Translations under genes and position numbers: made by a program | Notes under the pieces: model-generated | Databases searched by the model: none | What the model was told of the DNA's origin: nothing | Seen by the model: the letters and a program-made list of their open reading frames with translations, nothing else | Assembly (NCBI RefSeq): GCF_009796825.1 | Contig: NZ_CP047030.1 | Span: 4,462,501-4,526,500 of the forward strand | Origin: Algibacter sp. L3A6 | GTDB lineage: Bacteria; Bacteroidota; Bacteroidia; Flavobacteriales; Flavobacteriaceae | DNA: 64,000 nt | Direction of reading: 5' to 3' | Shown: positions 27,550-36,936 of the stretch, in pieces | How the letters are laid out: each line of letters starts with the position of its first letter | Position numbering within the stretch: position 1 is the stretch's first letter

Positions 27550-28986
27550 ATGAGTTCTGATACACAAAAACTTTCAGTTAAAGAAAAAATAGGATATAGT
27601 TTAGGAGACCTAGCTGCCAATTTAGTATTTCAAACATTAGTTACCTATTTAGCTTTTTTCTATACTGATATTTATGGTCTTGAAGCCAATCATGCTTCAG
27701 CAATTATATTAAGTGTTGGCCTTGTTGCTGCTTTCGGGTTTAATCCAATTATTGGTGCTATTGCAGACAGAACAACTTCTAAATGGGGAAAGTTTAGACC
27801 ATGGATTTTATGGACAGCAGTACCACTTGGAGTTGTGGCACTTTTAGCCTTTAGCACACCCAACTTTGAATATAAAGGCAAAGTTATTTATGCTGTTGTT
27901 ACTTACACTTTATTACTTTTACTTTATGCTGCAAACAACTTACCATATTCAGCTTTAAGCGGGGTAATTACTGGCGATATGGGCGAACGAAATAGTATTT
28001 CTGCGTATCGTTTTGTTGCAGTAATGTTTGCACAATTTTTTGTGCAAGTATTTATGCTACCTATTATTGAATCTGCCGGAGGTGGTGATAAAGCAGTTGG
28101 AATAGAAATAGTGATGACGTGGCTTGCCATTATAGGCACCATTATGTTACTCATTACATTTTTCACTACGCGAGAACGTATTGTTCCTAAGCCAGAACAA
28201 AAATCGAGTGTTAAGGAAGATTTATCCGATTTATTTAAAAACAAACCTTGGGTTATAATCTTAACCGTTACCACATTAGTTTTTGTTACTCTAGCCATGA
28301 AGGGAGGTTCTTATGTGTATTATTTTAAAAACTACGTAGATGCCGATAGATTAACAAGTTTTATAAGTCCGTTATTAGATTTCCTATCAAGTATTGGTAT
28401 AAATTTCTTTGGTGAAGATCCTGTATCTGCAGGGTTTGGGTTATTCAACGCTGGTGGTATTATTTTCATGATAGTTGGTATTGGTTTATCTAAAAAATTA
28501 GCAGACAAATATGGAAAAAGAGATGTTTTTATGACGTTTTTATTTATATCAACTTTGTTTATCATCTTCTTTTATTTCCTCTCTTCAACATCTGTAGAAC
28601 TGATGTTTGCATCACAAATTTTACATGGTTTTTTCTACGGAATCACTATCCCTCTACTTTGGGCTATGATTGCCGATGTTGCAGATTATTCTGAATGGAA
28701 AACGAACCGTCGAGCAACGGCCATTATTTTCTCTGCAATGATGGTCGGTTTAAAAGGCGGCTTAAGTATTGGTTCTGCGCTTTTAGCCTCCATTTTAGCA
28801 AGTTATGGTTATGATGCAGACCTTACGCAACAAACAGCCATTACAATTACAGGCACTAAAATGCTTGTAAGTATATATCCTGCAATTCCATTTTTACTAG
28901 GAGTAGGTTTACTTTTCTTTTATGAAATTAATAAGAAAATGGAAGTGCAAATTGAAGCTGAACTAAAAGAACGAAGACAAAGTTAA
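27550..28986 (+). CDS. GPH-family sugar:cation symporter
   Basis: This 478-residue membrane protein has about 12 helices. Family features include KIGYSLGDLAANLVFQTLVTYL, the DRTTSKWGKFRPWILW loop, LPYSALSGVITGDMGERNSISAYRF and WKTNRRATAIIFSAMMVGLKGG. These are typical of glycoside-pentoside-hexuronide symporters such as XynP/MelB. Between a GH10 and a GH43 it most likely imports xylobiose or xylo-oligosaccharides into the cytoplasm. It follows the GH10 stop by 5 bases, so they are co-transcribed. Confidence 0.92.
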   Translation: MSSDTQKLSVKEKIGYSLGDLAANLVFQTLVTYLAFFYTDIYGLEANHASAIILSVGLVAAFGFNPIIGAIADRTTSKWGKFRPWILWTAVPLGVVALLAFSTPNFEYKGKVIYAVVTYTLLLLLYAANNLPYSALSGVITGDMGERNSISAYRFVAVMFAQFFVQVFMLPIIESAGGGDKAVGIEIVMTWLAIIGTIMLLITFFTTRERIVPKPEQKSSVKEDLSDLFKNKPWVIILTVTTLVFVTLAMKGGSYVYYFKNYVDADRLTSFISPLLDFLSSIGINFFGEDPVSAGFGLFNAGGIIFMIVGIGLSKKLADKYGKRDVFMTFLFISTLFIIFFYFLSSTSVELMFASQILHGFFYGITIPLLWAMIADVADYSEWKTNRRATAIIFSAMMVGLKGGLSIGSALLASILASYGYDADLTQQTAITITGTKMLVSIYPAIPFLLGVGLLFFYEINKKMEVQIEAELKERRQS

Positions 28987-29006
28987 AACTAATAAAACAT
29001 AAAATT

Positions 29007-30047
29007 ATGCCTGAAGAAAGTATCGAAAACATCAATTTTGATGATCTAAATAAACGTGCTATTTCACAACCATTAGTAACCAATATCTACACAGCAGATC
29101 CATCTGCCCATTTTTTTAATGGAAAAATATATATTTACCCATCTCACGATGTTGATGCTGGAGAAGCTTTTGACGATTTAGGAAGCCACTTCGCAATGGA
29201 AGACTATCATGTAATCTCTATGGATTCTATCGATAGTGAAGCCGTAGACCACGGTGTCGCTTTGCACGTAGATGATGTGCCTTGGGCAAAAGAACAAATG
29301 TGGGCTCCAGATGCCAATGAAAAAGACGGTACATATTATTTATTTTTTCCCGCGAAAGCTCATGATGGCATTTTTAGAATTGGAGTCGCCACAAGCAACT
29401 CGCCTATAGGACCATTTAAAGCGCAACCAGAAGCTATTAAAGGCAGTTTTTCTATTGACCCTGCAGTTTTTAAAGATGACGATGGGAGTTACTACATGTA
29501 TTTTGGTGGTCTTTGGGGCGGACAATTACAACGCTGGAGAAGTGGAGAATTTAATGCAGCTCAACCCGATAGCCCAACGGCATTTCTTCCTGAAGATAAC
29601 GAACCTGCATTACTCCCTTATGTGGCAAAAATGACGGACAATTTATTAGAATTCAATGAAAAACCAAAAGCTATAGAAATTTTAGATAAAAACGGAAACT
29701 TACTGTTAGCTGGCGACAATAATCGTCGTTTTTTCGAAGCTGCCTGGTTACATAAATATAACGGCAAATACTATTTCTCTTATTCTACCGGAGACACACA
29801 TTTTATCTGCTACGCTATTGGAAATACCCCTTATGGGCCATTCACTTATGGCGGACGTATTTTAAATCCTGTAGTTGGTTGGACCTCTCACCACTCTGTT
29901 TGCAAAGTTGATGAAAAATGGTATTTATTTTATCATGATTCTAGTTTATCTAAAGGTGTAACGCATTTAAGGTCTGTTAAAGTTGCTGAAATTACGCATA
30001 GAGAAGATGGAAGTATTGAAACTTTAAATCCGTATAGTAAAAAGTAA
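29007..30047 (+). CDS. Cytoplasmic GH43 beta-xylosidase/arabinofuranosidase
   Basis: This 346-residue protein has no signal peptide. The five-bladed propeller shows the GH43 catalytic trio: Asp31 in YTADPSAHFF (base), Asp151 in SIDPAVFKDDDG (pKa modulator) and Glu244 in FFEAAWLHKY (acid). MWAPDANEKDG and YLFFPAKAHD are family features. It probably trims imported xylo-oligosaccharides to xylose or arabinose. It lies 20 bases after the GPH symporter. Whether it prefers xylose or arabinose cannot be told from sequence. Confidence 0.9.
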   Translation: MPEESIENINFDDLNKRAISQPLVTNIYTADPSAHFFNGKIYIYPSHDVDAGEAFDDLGSHFAMEDYHVISMDSIDSEAVDHGVALHVDDVPWAKEQMWAPDANEKDGTYYLFFPAKAHDGIFRIGVATSNSPIGPFKAQPEAIKGSFSIDPAVFKDDDGSYYMYFGGLWGGQLQRWRSGEFNAAQPDSPTAFLPEDNEPALLPYVAKMTDNLLEFNEKPKAIEILDKNGNLLLAGDNNRRFFEAAWLHKYNGKYYFSYSTGDTHFICYAIGNTPYGPFTYGGRILNPVVGWTSHHSVCKVDEKWYLFYHDSSLSKGVTHLRSVKVAEITHREDGSIETLNPYSKK

Positions 30048-30085
30048 TTTTTCAACCAAAACAATAGTTCAAATAAATTTAAAAC

Positions 30086-30490
30086 ATGAAATACACATTA
30101 TTACTCGTACTATTTTTTATTCAACACCTTGCTTATTCGCAATCAAATAAGATAGAAATTCCCTCTAAAAAAGATGATGAAAAGTTGATACTTACCATAT
30201 TTCTGAAACATGATCAAAGTATGAATTTAAATGAGATTGAAAAGATAAGAACCGATCAAGGTTTTTATCAAAATTTCCCGCCAGAAGGGGTTTCAGTAAT
30301 AAACTGGTATGTAGTTATGGGTATAGGTCAAATGGTTGTATTAGAACTTCCTGCCTCTAAATTATCCGCCGTAAATTTAGCAATTGAAAGAACAGCATGG
30401 AAAGCTTTTAAAACAGAAATTTATCCAACTTACAATCTTTACCCAATTATAGAAAACAAATTAAAGAATAAATCAAAGGTAGTTTACTAG
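30086..30490 (+). CDS. Small exported protein of unknown function
   Basis: This 134-residue protein starts with a signal peptide (MKYTLLLVLFFIQHLAYSQ). The mature part has the alternation of a single ferredoxin-like or dimeric alpha-beta barrel fold: LILTIFLKHDQSMNLNEIEKI, INWYVVMGIGQMVVLELPASKL and WKAFKTEIYPTYNLYPII. No catalytic motif is known to me. It sits 38 bases after the GH43 gene in the same direction and is the last gene of the cassette, so it may share its regulation. Confidence 0.65.
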   Translation: MKYTLLLVLFFIQHLAYSQSNKIEIPSKKDDEKLILTIFLKHDQSMNLNEIEKIRTDQGFYQNFPPEGVSVINWYVVMGIGQMVVLELPASKLSAVNLAIERTAWKAFKTEIYPTYNLYPIIENKLKNKSKVVY

Positions 30491-30921
30491 AATTTACTTT
30501 ACATTTTATTTAATCGTTTCAAGAATTGTTTGTCCAGCCAATTAAGATTAGAAACTTCTATTATTTAGAAGTAGTTAATTAGTTTTGTCTGGTATTAAAT
30601 CGTCGTTTTTTTAGATATACCATCATGCACTCCCCAAAATAATTTTAAAACTAGCTTTTAGGATTGTAATGTTATTTTGAATGTACTTTTTTGAAATACA
30701 TTAACTTAGTTTACTGCTCTATATTATAATCGACCGTAGAAACACCAAAATTCAAATAAACAACGATAGTTATAAACCACTTTCATAACAATTCTCCGTT
30801 GTATTGTAAAAAGCCAGATTATTCAACTAGTTTATCTTTAATTTAAAAAATTGATTTGGTTAAACATTACTAATATTTACGTAGATGAAAACTCTTTTAA
30901 TTTTCTTTATCTATAATTGAA
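30491..30921. other. 431-bp gap between convergent genes
   Basis: No gene is visible. A 7-bp stem at 30554-30572 is the only clear structure. The rest is AT-rich. Confidence 0.4.
30554..30572 (+). terminator. Weak hairpin after the xylan cassette
   Basis: ACTTCTA at 30554-30560 pairs with TAGAAGT at 30566-30572 around a 5-base loop, followed by a T-containing stretch. It is 64 bases past the last plus-strand stop. The stem is short and weak. Confidence 0.35.
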
Positions 30922-31674
30922 TTAATCACCCTTAACCCAATAAATGGCTCCTAAAATGTGATTCAAAAAGTTTTCGTCTTTATAAGATTCAGGTTTATGA
31001 CCTATGGCTGTATAAAATGACTTTCCTCCTTCATACTTTTGATACCAAGCCATTGGATGCATTTCACCCATGCCTTTTAACGGAATATCATCATAACCTG
31101 CGGTAAAATCATAAGAAGTTTCATCAACATTCAATAGAATATTGAGTTTATCTAAATTAATCCCTTCAAAGTTATACCACTCATCACTACGTAGCCACTT
31201 TTTTGGTAGATGCCATGTTGCTGGAAAATCATTATTTTCAACTTTTACTATTGCTGCTTGTAATTTTGGATGATTAACAAACTTCGCTCCAACAAGACCA
31301 TCAAACCAAGGGTTTTCTCTTTTACTATCTGAAGCAGCATGAATACCTATAAAACCTCCACCTCGTTTCATAAATGCTTTTAAAGCAAACATATGCCTTG
31401 TCTTTAAAGAATCGGCATTGGCATTCATAAATATTACCACATCATGTTCTGGTAATTTTTCTATAAGATCATTTGGCCTTTGCGTCCAATTAAACCTAAA
31501 TTGATGTTCTTCTGCCATATCCTCAAAAGCTTGTATAGCAACAGGGATGGTATTGTAATGCCAATCATCATGTTGGGTAAACAATAATACACTAAATTGA
31601 TCTTGAGCATTGGTTTTAATCATTGTAAGCATACATAGAGTTAATAAAAGATACTTAATCGTAAAAGGTTTCAT
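30922..31674 (-). CDS. Exported ThuA-like protein
   Basis: I start at ATG 31674 (MKPFTIKYLL); the longer reading begins with TTG. The 250 residues begin with a signal peptide ending TNAQ. The class I glutamine-amidotransferase-like fold of the ThuA family is recognised from VLLFTQHDDWHYNTIPVA, HDVVIFMNANADSL, GGGFIGIHAASDS and FVNHPKLQAAIV, followed by GKSFYTAIGHKPESY. ThuA proteins take part in sugar utilisation, including routes through 3-keto sugars in Rhizobium. It follows the isomerase-like gene by 10 bases and is the last gene of the GH10 unit. Confidence 0.8.
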   Translation of the reverse strand: MKPFTIKYLLLTLCMLTMIKTNAQDQFSVLLFTQHDDWHYNTIPVAIQAFEDMAEEHQFRFNWTQRPNDLIEKLPEHDVVIFMNANADSLKTRHMFALKAFMKRGGGFIGIHAASDSKRENPWFDGLVGAKFVNHPKLQAAIVKVENNDFPATWHLPKKWLRSDEWYNFEGINLDKLNILLNVDETSYDFTAGYDDIPLKGMGEMHPMAWYQKYEGGKSFYTAIGHKPESYKDENFLNHILGAIYWVKGD

Positions 31675-31684
31675 AATCAAAGGT

Positions 31685-32974
31685 TTATTTTAATAATTCA
31701 TAATAAATATATTCCCAAGCTAAACCAACACTAAACAACGGTGGAAAGCTATAATCTTCAACTTCAGATAAAATATATTGAACTCCAGATATTTCTTGAT
31801 ACTTAAATATATCTTCGAAATCTATTTCCCCACTTTCTCCTAATTCTTTATAATCTTTAACATGCCAACTAATAAATCGGTTAGGATAGGTTTCAAAATA
31901 ATGAACAGGATTAACACCTGCGACATGCATCCAATAGATATCCGATTGAAAATACACACATTCCGGATTTGTGTTTTGCAGAAAGTAATCGTAAACTCTT
32001 ATACCTTCAACCATTAAAAATTCATCAGCATGATTATGAAAAATAAATTTTAAGCCATTGTCTTTACAAAGTTTTCCGATTTTATTATAATAATTACAAT
32101 AATCTTGAAGCTCTCTAATTGTCTTAATACTTTTTATTTTACTATTTGAAGTTGAAAGATATTCGACACCCGCTTTTTTATGATCTTGTATAGCCTTATC
32201 CCACCAAGACTTGATTGCAACATCATCATTTTTATCTGCAGGATCAAAGAACGTCATGGAACCTAAAAACCTCATACCTGCTTTTTCAACTACAGCCTTG
32301 AACGCTTCCGGAGTATAACCATAAAAAACCCCTTCTTTATACACAAAAGTTTCAACATAACTATAACCCATTCTACCTAATTGTATCAAGGTTTTTTCTG
32401 GATTTTTAAGCATATCATCATGCACCGAAACTAATTGAATACCTATATTCTTATTTTTAGGATTATGCTTGATATATCTCGTTTTCCATAGACGTTTTTC
32501 ATTATTATCAAAGCCTTCCAAAGTAACATCGGTATAATTATTAAAGTTAAAATTAACCGTCATAGTGTTATTTCCATTAAGATCTTTATCCTGCATGGTC
32601 CATTTTTTTTCTGAAGAAAACCTGCCTTTCCCTGTAAAAAAAGCACCTTCATTATTATGTCCGGCTGCAAAGACAGTATTCGTAACACAATCATAGCCAA
32701 TTATCTCCCTAAGTATTGGTTCATATTTACTGGCACTATTTTTTTGCAAAACCGTTATGCTAAGCGAATTATTATTAAAATTACTTATACTGCTCATTTT
32801 CAAAGCCGGCAGTGCTACAACGCTATCTGTGCTAGAATTAATAGCACTTACCCATTGCCCAGAATATTGCCTTAATCTATCTTTTTGAGAAGAAATACTA
32901 TAGTCTGTTTGCCCAAAACTGAACGTAGACATTAATACAGTCAATATCTTAATGATTCTATTTCTTGTTTTCAT
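31685..32974 (-). CDS. Exported TIM-barrel sugar isomerase/epimerase-like protein with extra N-domain
   Basis: This 429-residue protein has a signal peptide (about 1-22, STFSFGQ). A beta-rich lipocalin-like N-domain covers about residues 25-175. The C-terminal barrel is of the xylose-isomerase-like/AP-endonuclease 2 type: IGIQLVSVHDDML, MGYSYVETFVYKE, FIFHNHADEF, YFQSDIYWMHVAG, ISWHVKDYKELG and YILSEVEDY. The His, Asp and Glu residues in these motifs match the usual metal site. Cytoplasmic relatives isomerise sugars or their phosphates; an exported one next to ThuA recalls enzymes of 3-keto-glycoside routes. The start ATG overlaps the GH10 stop by one base (TAATG). Confidence 0.75.
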   Translation of the reverse strand: MKTRNRIIKILTVLMSTFSFGQTDYSISSQKDRLRQYSGQWVSAINSSTDSVVALPALKMSSISNFNNNSLSITVLQKNSASKYEPILREIIGYDCVTNTVFAAGHNNEGAFFTGKGRFSSEKKWTMQDKDLNGNNTMTVNFNFNNYTDVTLEGFDNNEKRLWKTRYIKHNPKNKNIGIQLVSVHDDMLKNPEKTLIQLGRMGYSYVETFVYKEGVFYGYTPEAFKAVVEKAGMRFLGSMTFFDPADKNDDVAIKSWWDKAIQDHKKAGVEYLSTSNSKIKSIKTIRELQDYCNYYNKIGKLCKDNGLKFIFHNHADEFLMVEGIRVYDYFLQNTNPECVYFQSDIYWMHVAGVNPVHYFETYPNRFISWHVKDYKELGESGEIDFEDIFKYQEISGVQYILSEVEDYSFPPLFSVGLAWEYIYYELLK

Positions 32975-34056
32975 TACAATTCTTCTTTTAAACCTTCTAA
33001 AACTCCAAAATAAGCTGGTTTTGGTTGTAAATTATCATCGTAAATAGTTGGCCAATCGGTTATACTAAAAAAGCCATCTATCCAGGAGTCTCTATCTGTA
33101 AAATCCCAAAATGTAATGCCGTATTGTTGTGCTTTCGGTACAATGGAACGGTACATTTTAACAAGGTTTTTATATTTTTCGGCTTGTGCCTTTTTCATAT
33201 CTGTGGTTAATTGAGTGTAAATTTGTTCACCACCATATTGCGTATCATTATGTGTATTAAAAATAATATCAACTTCAGATAAATGAATTTTTAAACCTGT
33301 ATCGGCTGCTTTCTTCAACGCATTTGCAATCACCTCATCTGGAATATCCATACGGATATGCATTTGAAAACCTAAACCATGAATTGGAACATTTTCCGCC
33401 CTTAAATCTTCTATTAATTTAAGTGTTGCATTTAGTTTTAAAGTGTCTCGCTCAATATTAAAATCGTTATAAAACAAAACTGCATTTGGGTCGGCTTCAT
33501 GGGCATAAGTAAATGCTTTAGCGATGTAATCTTTGCCCATAATGCTATACCAGATGGTCTCTCTCATGGCTCCTCCTGCAGATTCAAATGCTTCGTTTAC
33601 AACATCCCAGCCCGCGACTTTACCTTTATAGCGGCTTACATAAGTTGTTATATATTCTTTCATAAAACCGGCTAACCACAACGTATCTTTTAAAGCTTTC
33701 TCTTCTACCCATTTAGGTGTAGAACTGTGCCAAATTAAATTATGACCAAACAAACGTTGGTTATTATTTTGAGCGTAATTAAGAATACCATCTATTCTGC
33801 TCCAATTGTACACACCTTCGCTTTCTGTGATGCGGTTCATTTTCATGTCGCTTGCAGAGGTTATGCTATTGAAGTTTGATTTTTGTAAATCTTGAAGCTC
33901 AAAATCCGCATTTAAAGTTTCAATTTTAATGGCGGTTCCTATTGGAAATTCCGCATTAGCTTTTAAGCCATTTTCTTTTTGTTTTTTATTACATGCATGC
34001 ATAACCAGTAATAACAAGGTTACACAAGTGATTTTTAAGGTTTTATTGAAAAGCAT
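32974..34056 (-). CDS. GH10 lipoprotein with altered minus-2 subsite
   Basis: This 360-residue protein has a signal peptide and lipobox MHAC (Cys22). Catalytic residues are kept: acid/base Glu155 in WDVVNEAFE, nucleophile Glu261 in LSEVDI, plus HNLIWH and GFQMHI. Where most GH10 xylanases have ENEMKW, this has SDMKM, so the Glu-Asn pair that holds the minus-2 xylose is replaced while the Lys remains. Specificity may therefore differ from a standard xylanase. Its stop codon overlaps the start of the isomerase-like gene, so the two are translationally coupled. Confidence 0.9.
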   Translation of the reverse strand: MLFNKTLKITCVTLLLLVMHACNKKQKENGLKANAEFPIGTAIKIETLNADFELQDLQKSNFNSITSASDMKMNRITESEGVYNWSRIDGILNYAQNNNQRLFGHNLIWHSSTPKWVEEKALKDTLWLAGFMKEYITTYVSRYKGKVAGWDVVNEAFESAGGAMRETIWYSIMGKDYIAKAFTYAHEADPNAVLFYNDFNIERDTLKLNATLKLIEDLRAENVPIHGLGFQMHIRMDIPDEVIANALKKAADTGLKIHLSEVDIIFNTHNDTQYGGEQIYTQLTTDMKKAQAEKYKNLVKMYRSIVPKAQQYGITFWDFTDRDSWIDGFFSITDWPTIYDDNLQPKPAYFGVLEGLKEEL

Positions 34057-34134
34057 ATTTTTATTATTTGTTGGTTACTTTCGTTTGTATGTTTTTTATC
34101 TCTAGACCTAAATACTTTTACTTTTTTATATAGA

Positions 34135-34167
34135 AAAGCCCTAAAATGCGGAACAACTTAGGGCTTT
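34135..34167 (-). terminator. Hairpin after the GH10-PKD gene
   Basis: AAAGCCCTAA at 34135-34144 pairs with TTAGGGCTTT at 34158-34167, with a T-rich minus-strand tail. It lies 27 bases past the GH10-PKD stop and separates it from the next GH10 unit. Confidence 0.7.
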
Positions 34168-34193
34168 CTAACTAAAATCTTAAATGATATTTA

Positions 34194-35561
34194 TTACTCT
34201 AATCCTTCTAAAAACCCAGCATATGCAGGCTTTTTATTATAATCTTCGTCAAACATTAATGGCCACTCTGGAACACCCCAGAAATCTAATAACCAAGACT
34301 CATTATCTCTCACACCCCAAACTGTTAATGCAAATTTATTATCCAACGGAATGGCATTATAGATTTGAACAACCTCTTTAAATTTATCTTTCTGAGCATT
34401 TGCTCTATCTGAAGAAAGTGAAGTTAAACTGGTATCTTCTTCTGGGTTTGCTCTAATATCTAATTCTGCAAAGTGTAATTTTAAATTTCTTGATACCGTA
34501 CCATCTGCCACAGCTTGAATATTGGCAGCAGAAGGTCCGTTGTAAGAAATATGCATTTGAGCGCCTACACCATCAATTAAATCTCCCAACTCATCAACCA
34601 AGTTAAACATGGCTTGACGTTTTGTTGGGCTAGATGCCATGTTGTAATCGTTATAAAAAAGAATTACATCTGGGTCTGCATTTCTAGCAAACTGAAAACA
34701 TTTTTTAATATAATCATCTCCCATTTTTTGTCTAAAAACTGAATTTCTTAACGGGTGTCCTGTACCATCTTCAAAAGCTTCATTCACAACATCCCAAGAA
34801 CGTACCTTTCCTTTATAGTGATTTAAAGTTGTTGTAATATAATCTTCTACCATAGCTTCAAACTCTGCATCGGTTCCAGAAAAATTTTCTACCCAACTAG
34901 GTGTTGCATTGTGCCAAATTAAAGCGTGCCCATGCACATTCATATCATTTGCTTGAGCGAAACCTACAATGGCATCTCCTGCTGAAAAATCATAATTACC
35001 TTCTGATGGATACATAATATTCATCTTCATTTCATATTCCGAAGTCAAGTTATTAAACTCATTCTTTAGAATTTCTATATGCTTACCTCCTGCCGTAACA
35101 TAAGGCGATCTTGTAATTGTACCTACCGAAAATGTAGTTGCAGCACCTTTTAAACTCGCTGTATTTACACTTCCACAAACGGCATTAAGACAAATACCAA
35201 TTTCATCTACAATAATATCTTTACTAATGGTGTTTGTAATACCATCACTAGATACGGTAAGGCTAATAGTATATCTTCCTGGAGTATCGTAAGTCACCTC
35301 TTTTACTCCTGCTCCATCGGCAATAGCGCTAGAGCCATTTCCGTAATCCCAAACTCCGGTATATGGTAGGTAATATTCGGTTGTATTATTTAAAATAAGC
35401 ACTTTTGGATCTGATGGTGATATTGTGAAATCGAACGATGCTTGTATGGCATCTGGAAGTTCGGTTGGTCCAAATGTTGGAGAATCATCTGAAGAATTAG
35501 AACAGCTAAAAGCCATAAATAATACTACCAAACGAATTATATATTTAAATGTGTTTTTCAT
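34194..35561 (-). CDS. GH10 lipoprotein with N-terminal PKD-like domain
   Basis: This 455-residue protein has a signal peptide and lipobox AFSC (Cys20). A PKD-like beta-sandwich covers about residues 40-118 (TGVWDYGNGSSAI, GRYTISLTVSSDG). The GH10 barrel follows from about residue 138, with acid/base Glu261 in WDVVNEAFE, nucleophile Glu366 in FAELDI, HALIWH and GAQMHI. The substrate strand reads SEYEMKM, so the Asn of the standard ENEMKW is Tyr and the Trp is Met. As a surface lipoprotein behind the CBM lipoprotein gene (16-base gap) it likely makes the first cuts in xylan for the SusC/D pair. Confidence 0.92.
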   Translation of the reverse strand: MKNTFKYIIRLVVLFMAFSCSNSSDDSPTFGPTELPDAIQASFDFTISPSDPKVLILNNTTEYYLPYTGVWDYGNGSSAIADGAGVKEVTYDTPGRYTISLTVSSDGITNTISKDIIVDEIGICLNAVCGSVNTASLKGAATTFSVGTITRSPYVTAGGKHIEILKNEFNNLTSEYEMKMNIMYPSEGNYDFSAGDAIVGFAQANDMNVHGHALIWHNATPSWVENFSGTDAEFEAMVEDYITTTLNHYKGKVRSWDVVNEAFEDGTGHPLRNSVFRQKMGDDYIKKCFQFARNADPDVILFYNDYNMASSPTKRQAMFNLVDELGDLIDGVGAQMHISYNGPSAANIQAVADGTVSRNLKLHFAELDIRANPEEDTSLTSLSSDRANAQKDKFKEVVQIYNAIPLDNKFALTVWGVRDNESWLLDFWGVPEWPLMFDEDYNKKPAYAGFLEGLE

Positions 35562-35577
35562 AGTTTTTTCGTTTTAT

Positions 35578-36840
35578 TTAGTTCTTAACAACTTTAATTG
35601 CATCTATTAAAAATGTTCCTTTTGTTTTCCCCATATCTAAAGCTATGGAAGATGTATCTGAATTTGCTGTAAATGTCCAAGCATATTTTGTCCATTCTGC
35701 AGATGCGATATAACCACCAGCATATTGTTCGGTACTATTTGCACCTGGATTAGTAGAATATCTAACAGAAACAGCATCGCCTTTAATCCATAATGATACG
35801 GTGTAGTCTGCTCCATTTTCGGTTGCAAAACCATCACTTACCATTTGAGCTTCCCATTCGTTACCATCGACGCCGTTATTAACTCTAAGCGCTCTAGAAC
35901 CACTTAAAACATCTACAGTTTCTTGAGTCATTCTATCTGCACCATTGTTTTGACTCCAATTGGTAAAATCATTTTCTTCACCTGCTTCTAAATCACCGTT
36001 TAATAATTCGCTATCATTAGAAGGTAATGGCAAGGCTACTTCGCCTTTTACAACCTCAACAGCATCTATTATAAATGTTCCTTTTGTTTTTCCCATATCT
36101 AGGGCTAATAAGGTTGTTGCAGAGTTTGCTATAAAGGTCCAAGAGTATTGAGTCCAATCGGAAGTTGCTGTGTAATTACCAGCATACTGATCGCCACCAA
36201 CTCCAGGGTTTGTAGAAAAACGGATTGAAACAGGAGAACCTTTAATCCAAACAGAGGCAGTATATTTTTCACCATCTACGGTAGGAAATGCATCTGAAAC
36301 TAATTGAGTTTCCCATTCGTTACCATCAACATCATTGTTAATTTTTACAGCTCTAGAACCTACTAATGGTTCGCTGCGTTCTTCCGTCATTCTATCGGCT
36401 CCATTATTTCTACCCCAATTAGTAAAATCATTACCTTCACCTTCTCCAAAATAACCATTAGCTAACAAATTCTCAGGATTTATTAAATGACGAATGTCTG
36501 ATGGCGGTGGCAAGGTTACCGTAATATTTTGACTTGTATGTAAGTTTGTTAAAGCACTTACCATAGTTAATTTTACTGTTTTAGAACCTGAGCTTTTATA
36601 CTCATATACTAACGGGCCATTTTGATCGATTACTTTAGAACCTCCAACTTCAAATTCCCAAAAGCTATAAAACTCTTCTTTATTTGGTGTTGTATTTTCG
36701 AATGTAAAAAAGCCAGACTCTCCTTCTGGAGCAGTTACCGTAAATTGTGGTTGTGTTAGTTCTATAACCGCATCGTCATCAGAACATGACCAAAACGCCA
36801 GACTTAAACATAAAAAACTTAAAATTTTAGTTGTTTTCAT
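35578..36840 (-). CDS. Surface lipoprotein with PKD-like domain and two tandem CBMs
   Basis: This 420-residue protein has a lipobox WSC (Cys19). A PKD-like domain spans about 30-110. Then come two copies of a CBM4/9/22-like jelly roll, residues 125-266 and 279-420. Both share NDFTNW, NNGADRMT, GSRA, VDGNEWE, VSD, YAG, LDMGKTKGTF and IDA, so they arose by recent internal duplication. No catalytic residues are seen. It is the likely glycan-binding (SusE/F-type) protein of the xylan system. Its promoter carries a -7 box with no -33 box and a direct repeat upstream, which fits activation by the HTCS. Confidence 0.85.
   Translation of the reverse strand: MKTTKILSFLCLSLAFWSCSDDDAVIELTQPQFTVTAPEGESGFFTFENTTPNKEEFYSFWEFEVGGSKVIDQNGPLVYEYKSSGSKTVKLTMVSALTNLHTSQNITVTLPPPSDIRHLINPENLLANGYFGEGEGNDFTNWGRNNGADRMTEERSEPLVGSRAVKINNDVDGNEWETQLVSDAFPTVDGEKYTASVWIKGSPVSIRFSTNPGVGGDQYAGNYTATSDWTQYSWTFIANSATTLLALDMGKTKGTFIIDAVEVVKGEVALPLPSNDSELLNGDLEAGEENDFTNWSQNNGADRMTQETVDVLSGSRALRVNNGVDGNEWEAQMVSDGFATENGADYTVSLWIKGDAVSVRYSTNPGANSTEQYAGGYIASAEWTKYAWTFTANSDTSSIALDMGKTKGTFLIDAIKVVKN
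35581..36468 (-). repeat. Tandem duplication of a CBM-coding segment
   Basis: Segments 36043-36468 and 35581-36006 encode two 142-residue domains with long identical stretches, for example LDMGKTKGTF and DGNEWE. A 36-base linker encodes a Pro/Ser-rich joint. Confidence 0.85.
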
Positions 36841-36936
36841 AATTGTTTTAATTAGTTTATTTAGTTATCGATATGTTTTCAACTATAAAAAAGTAACCTG
36901 AAATATTTTTTTAATTGAATCCATATTTTTGATACT

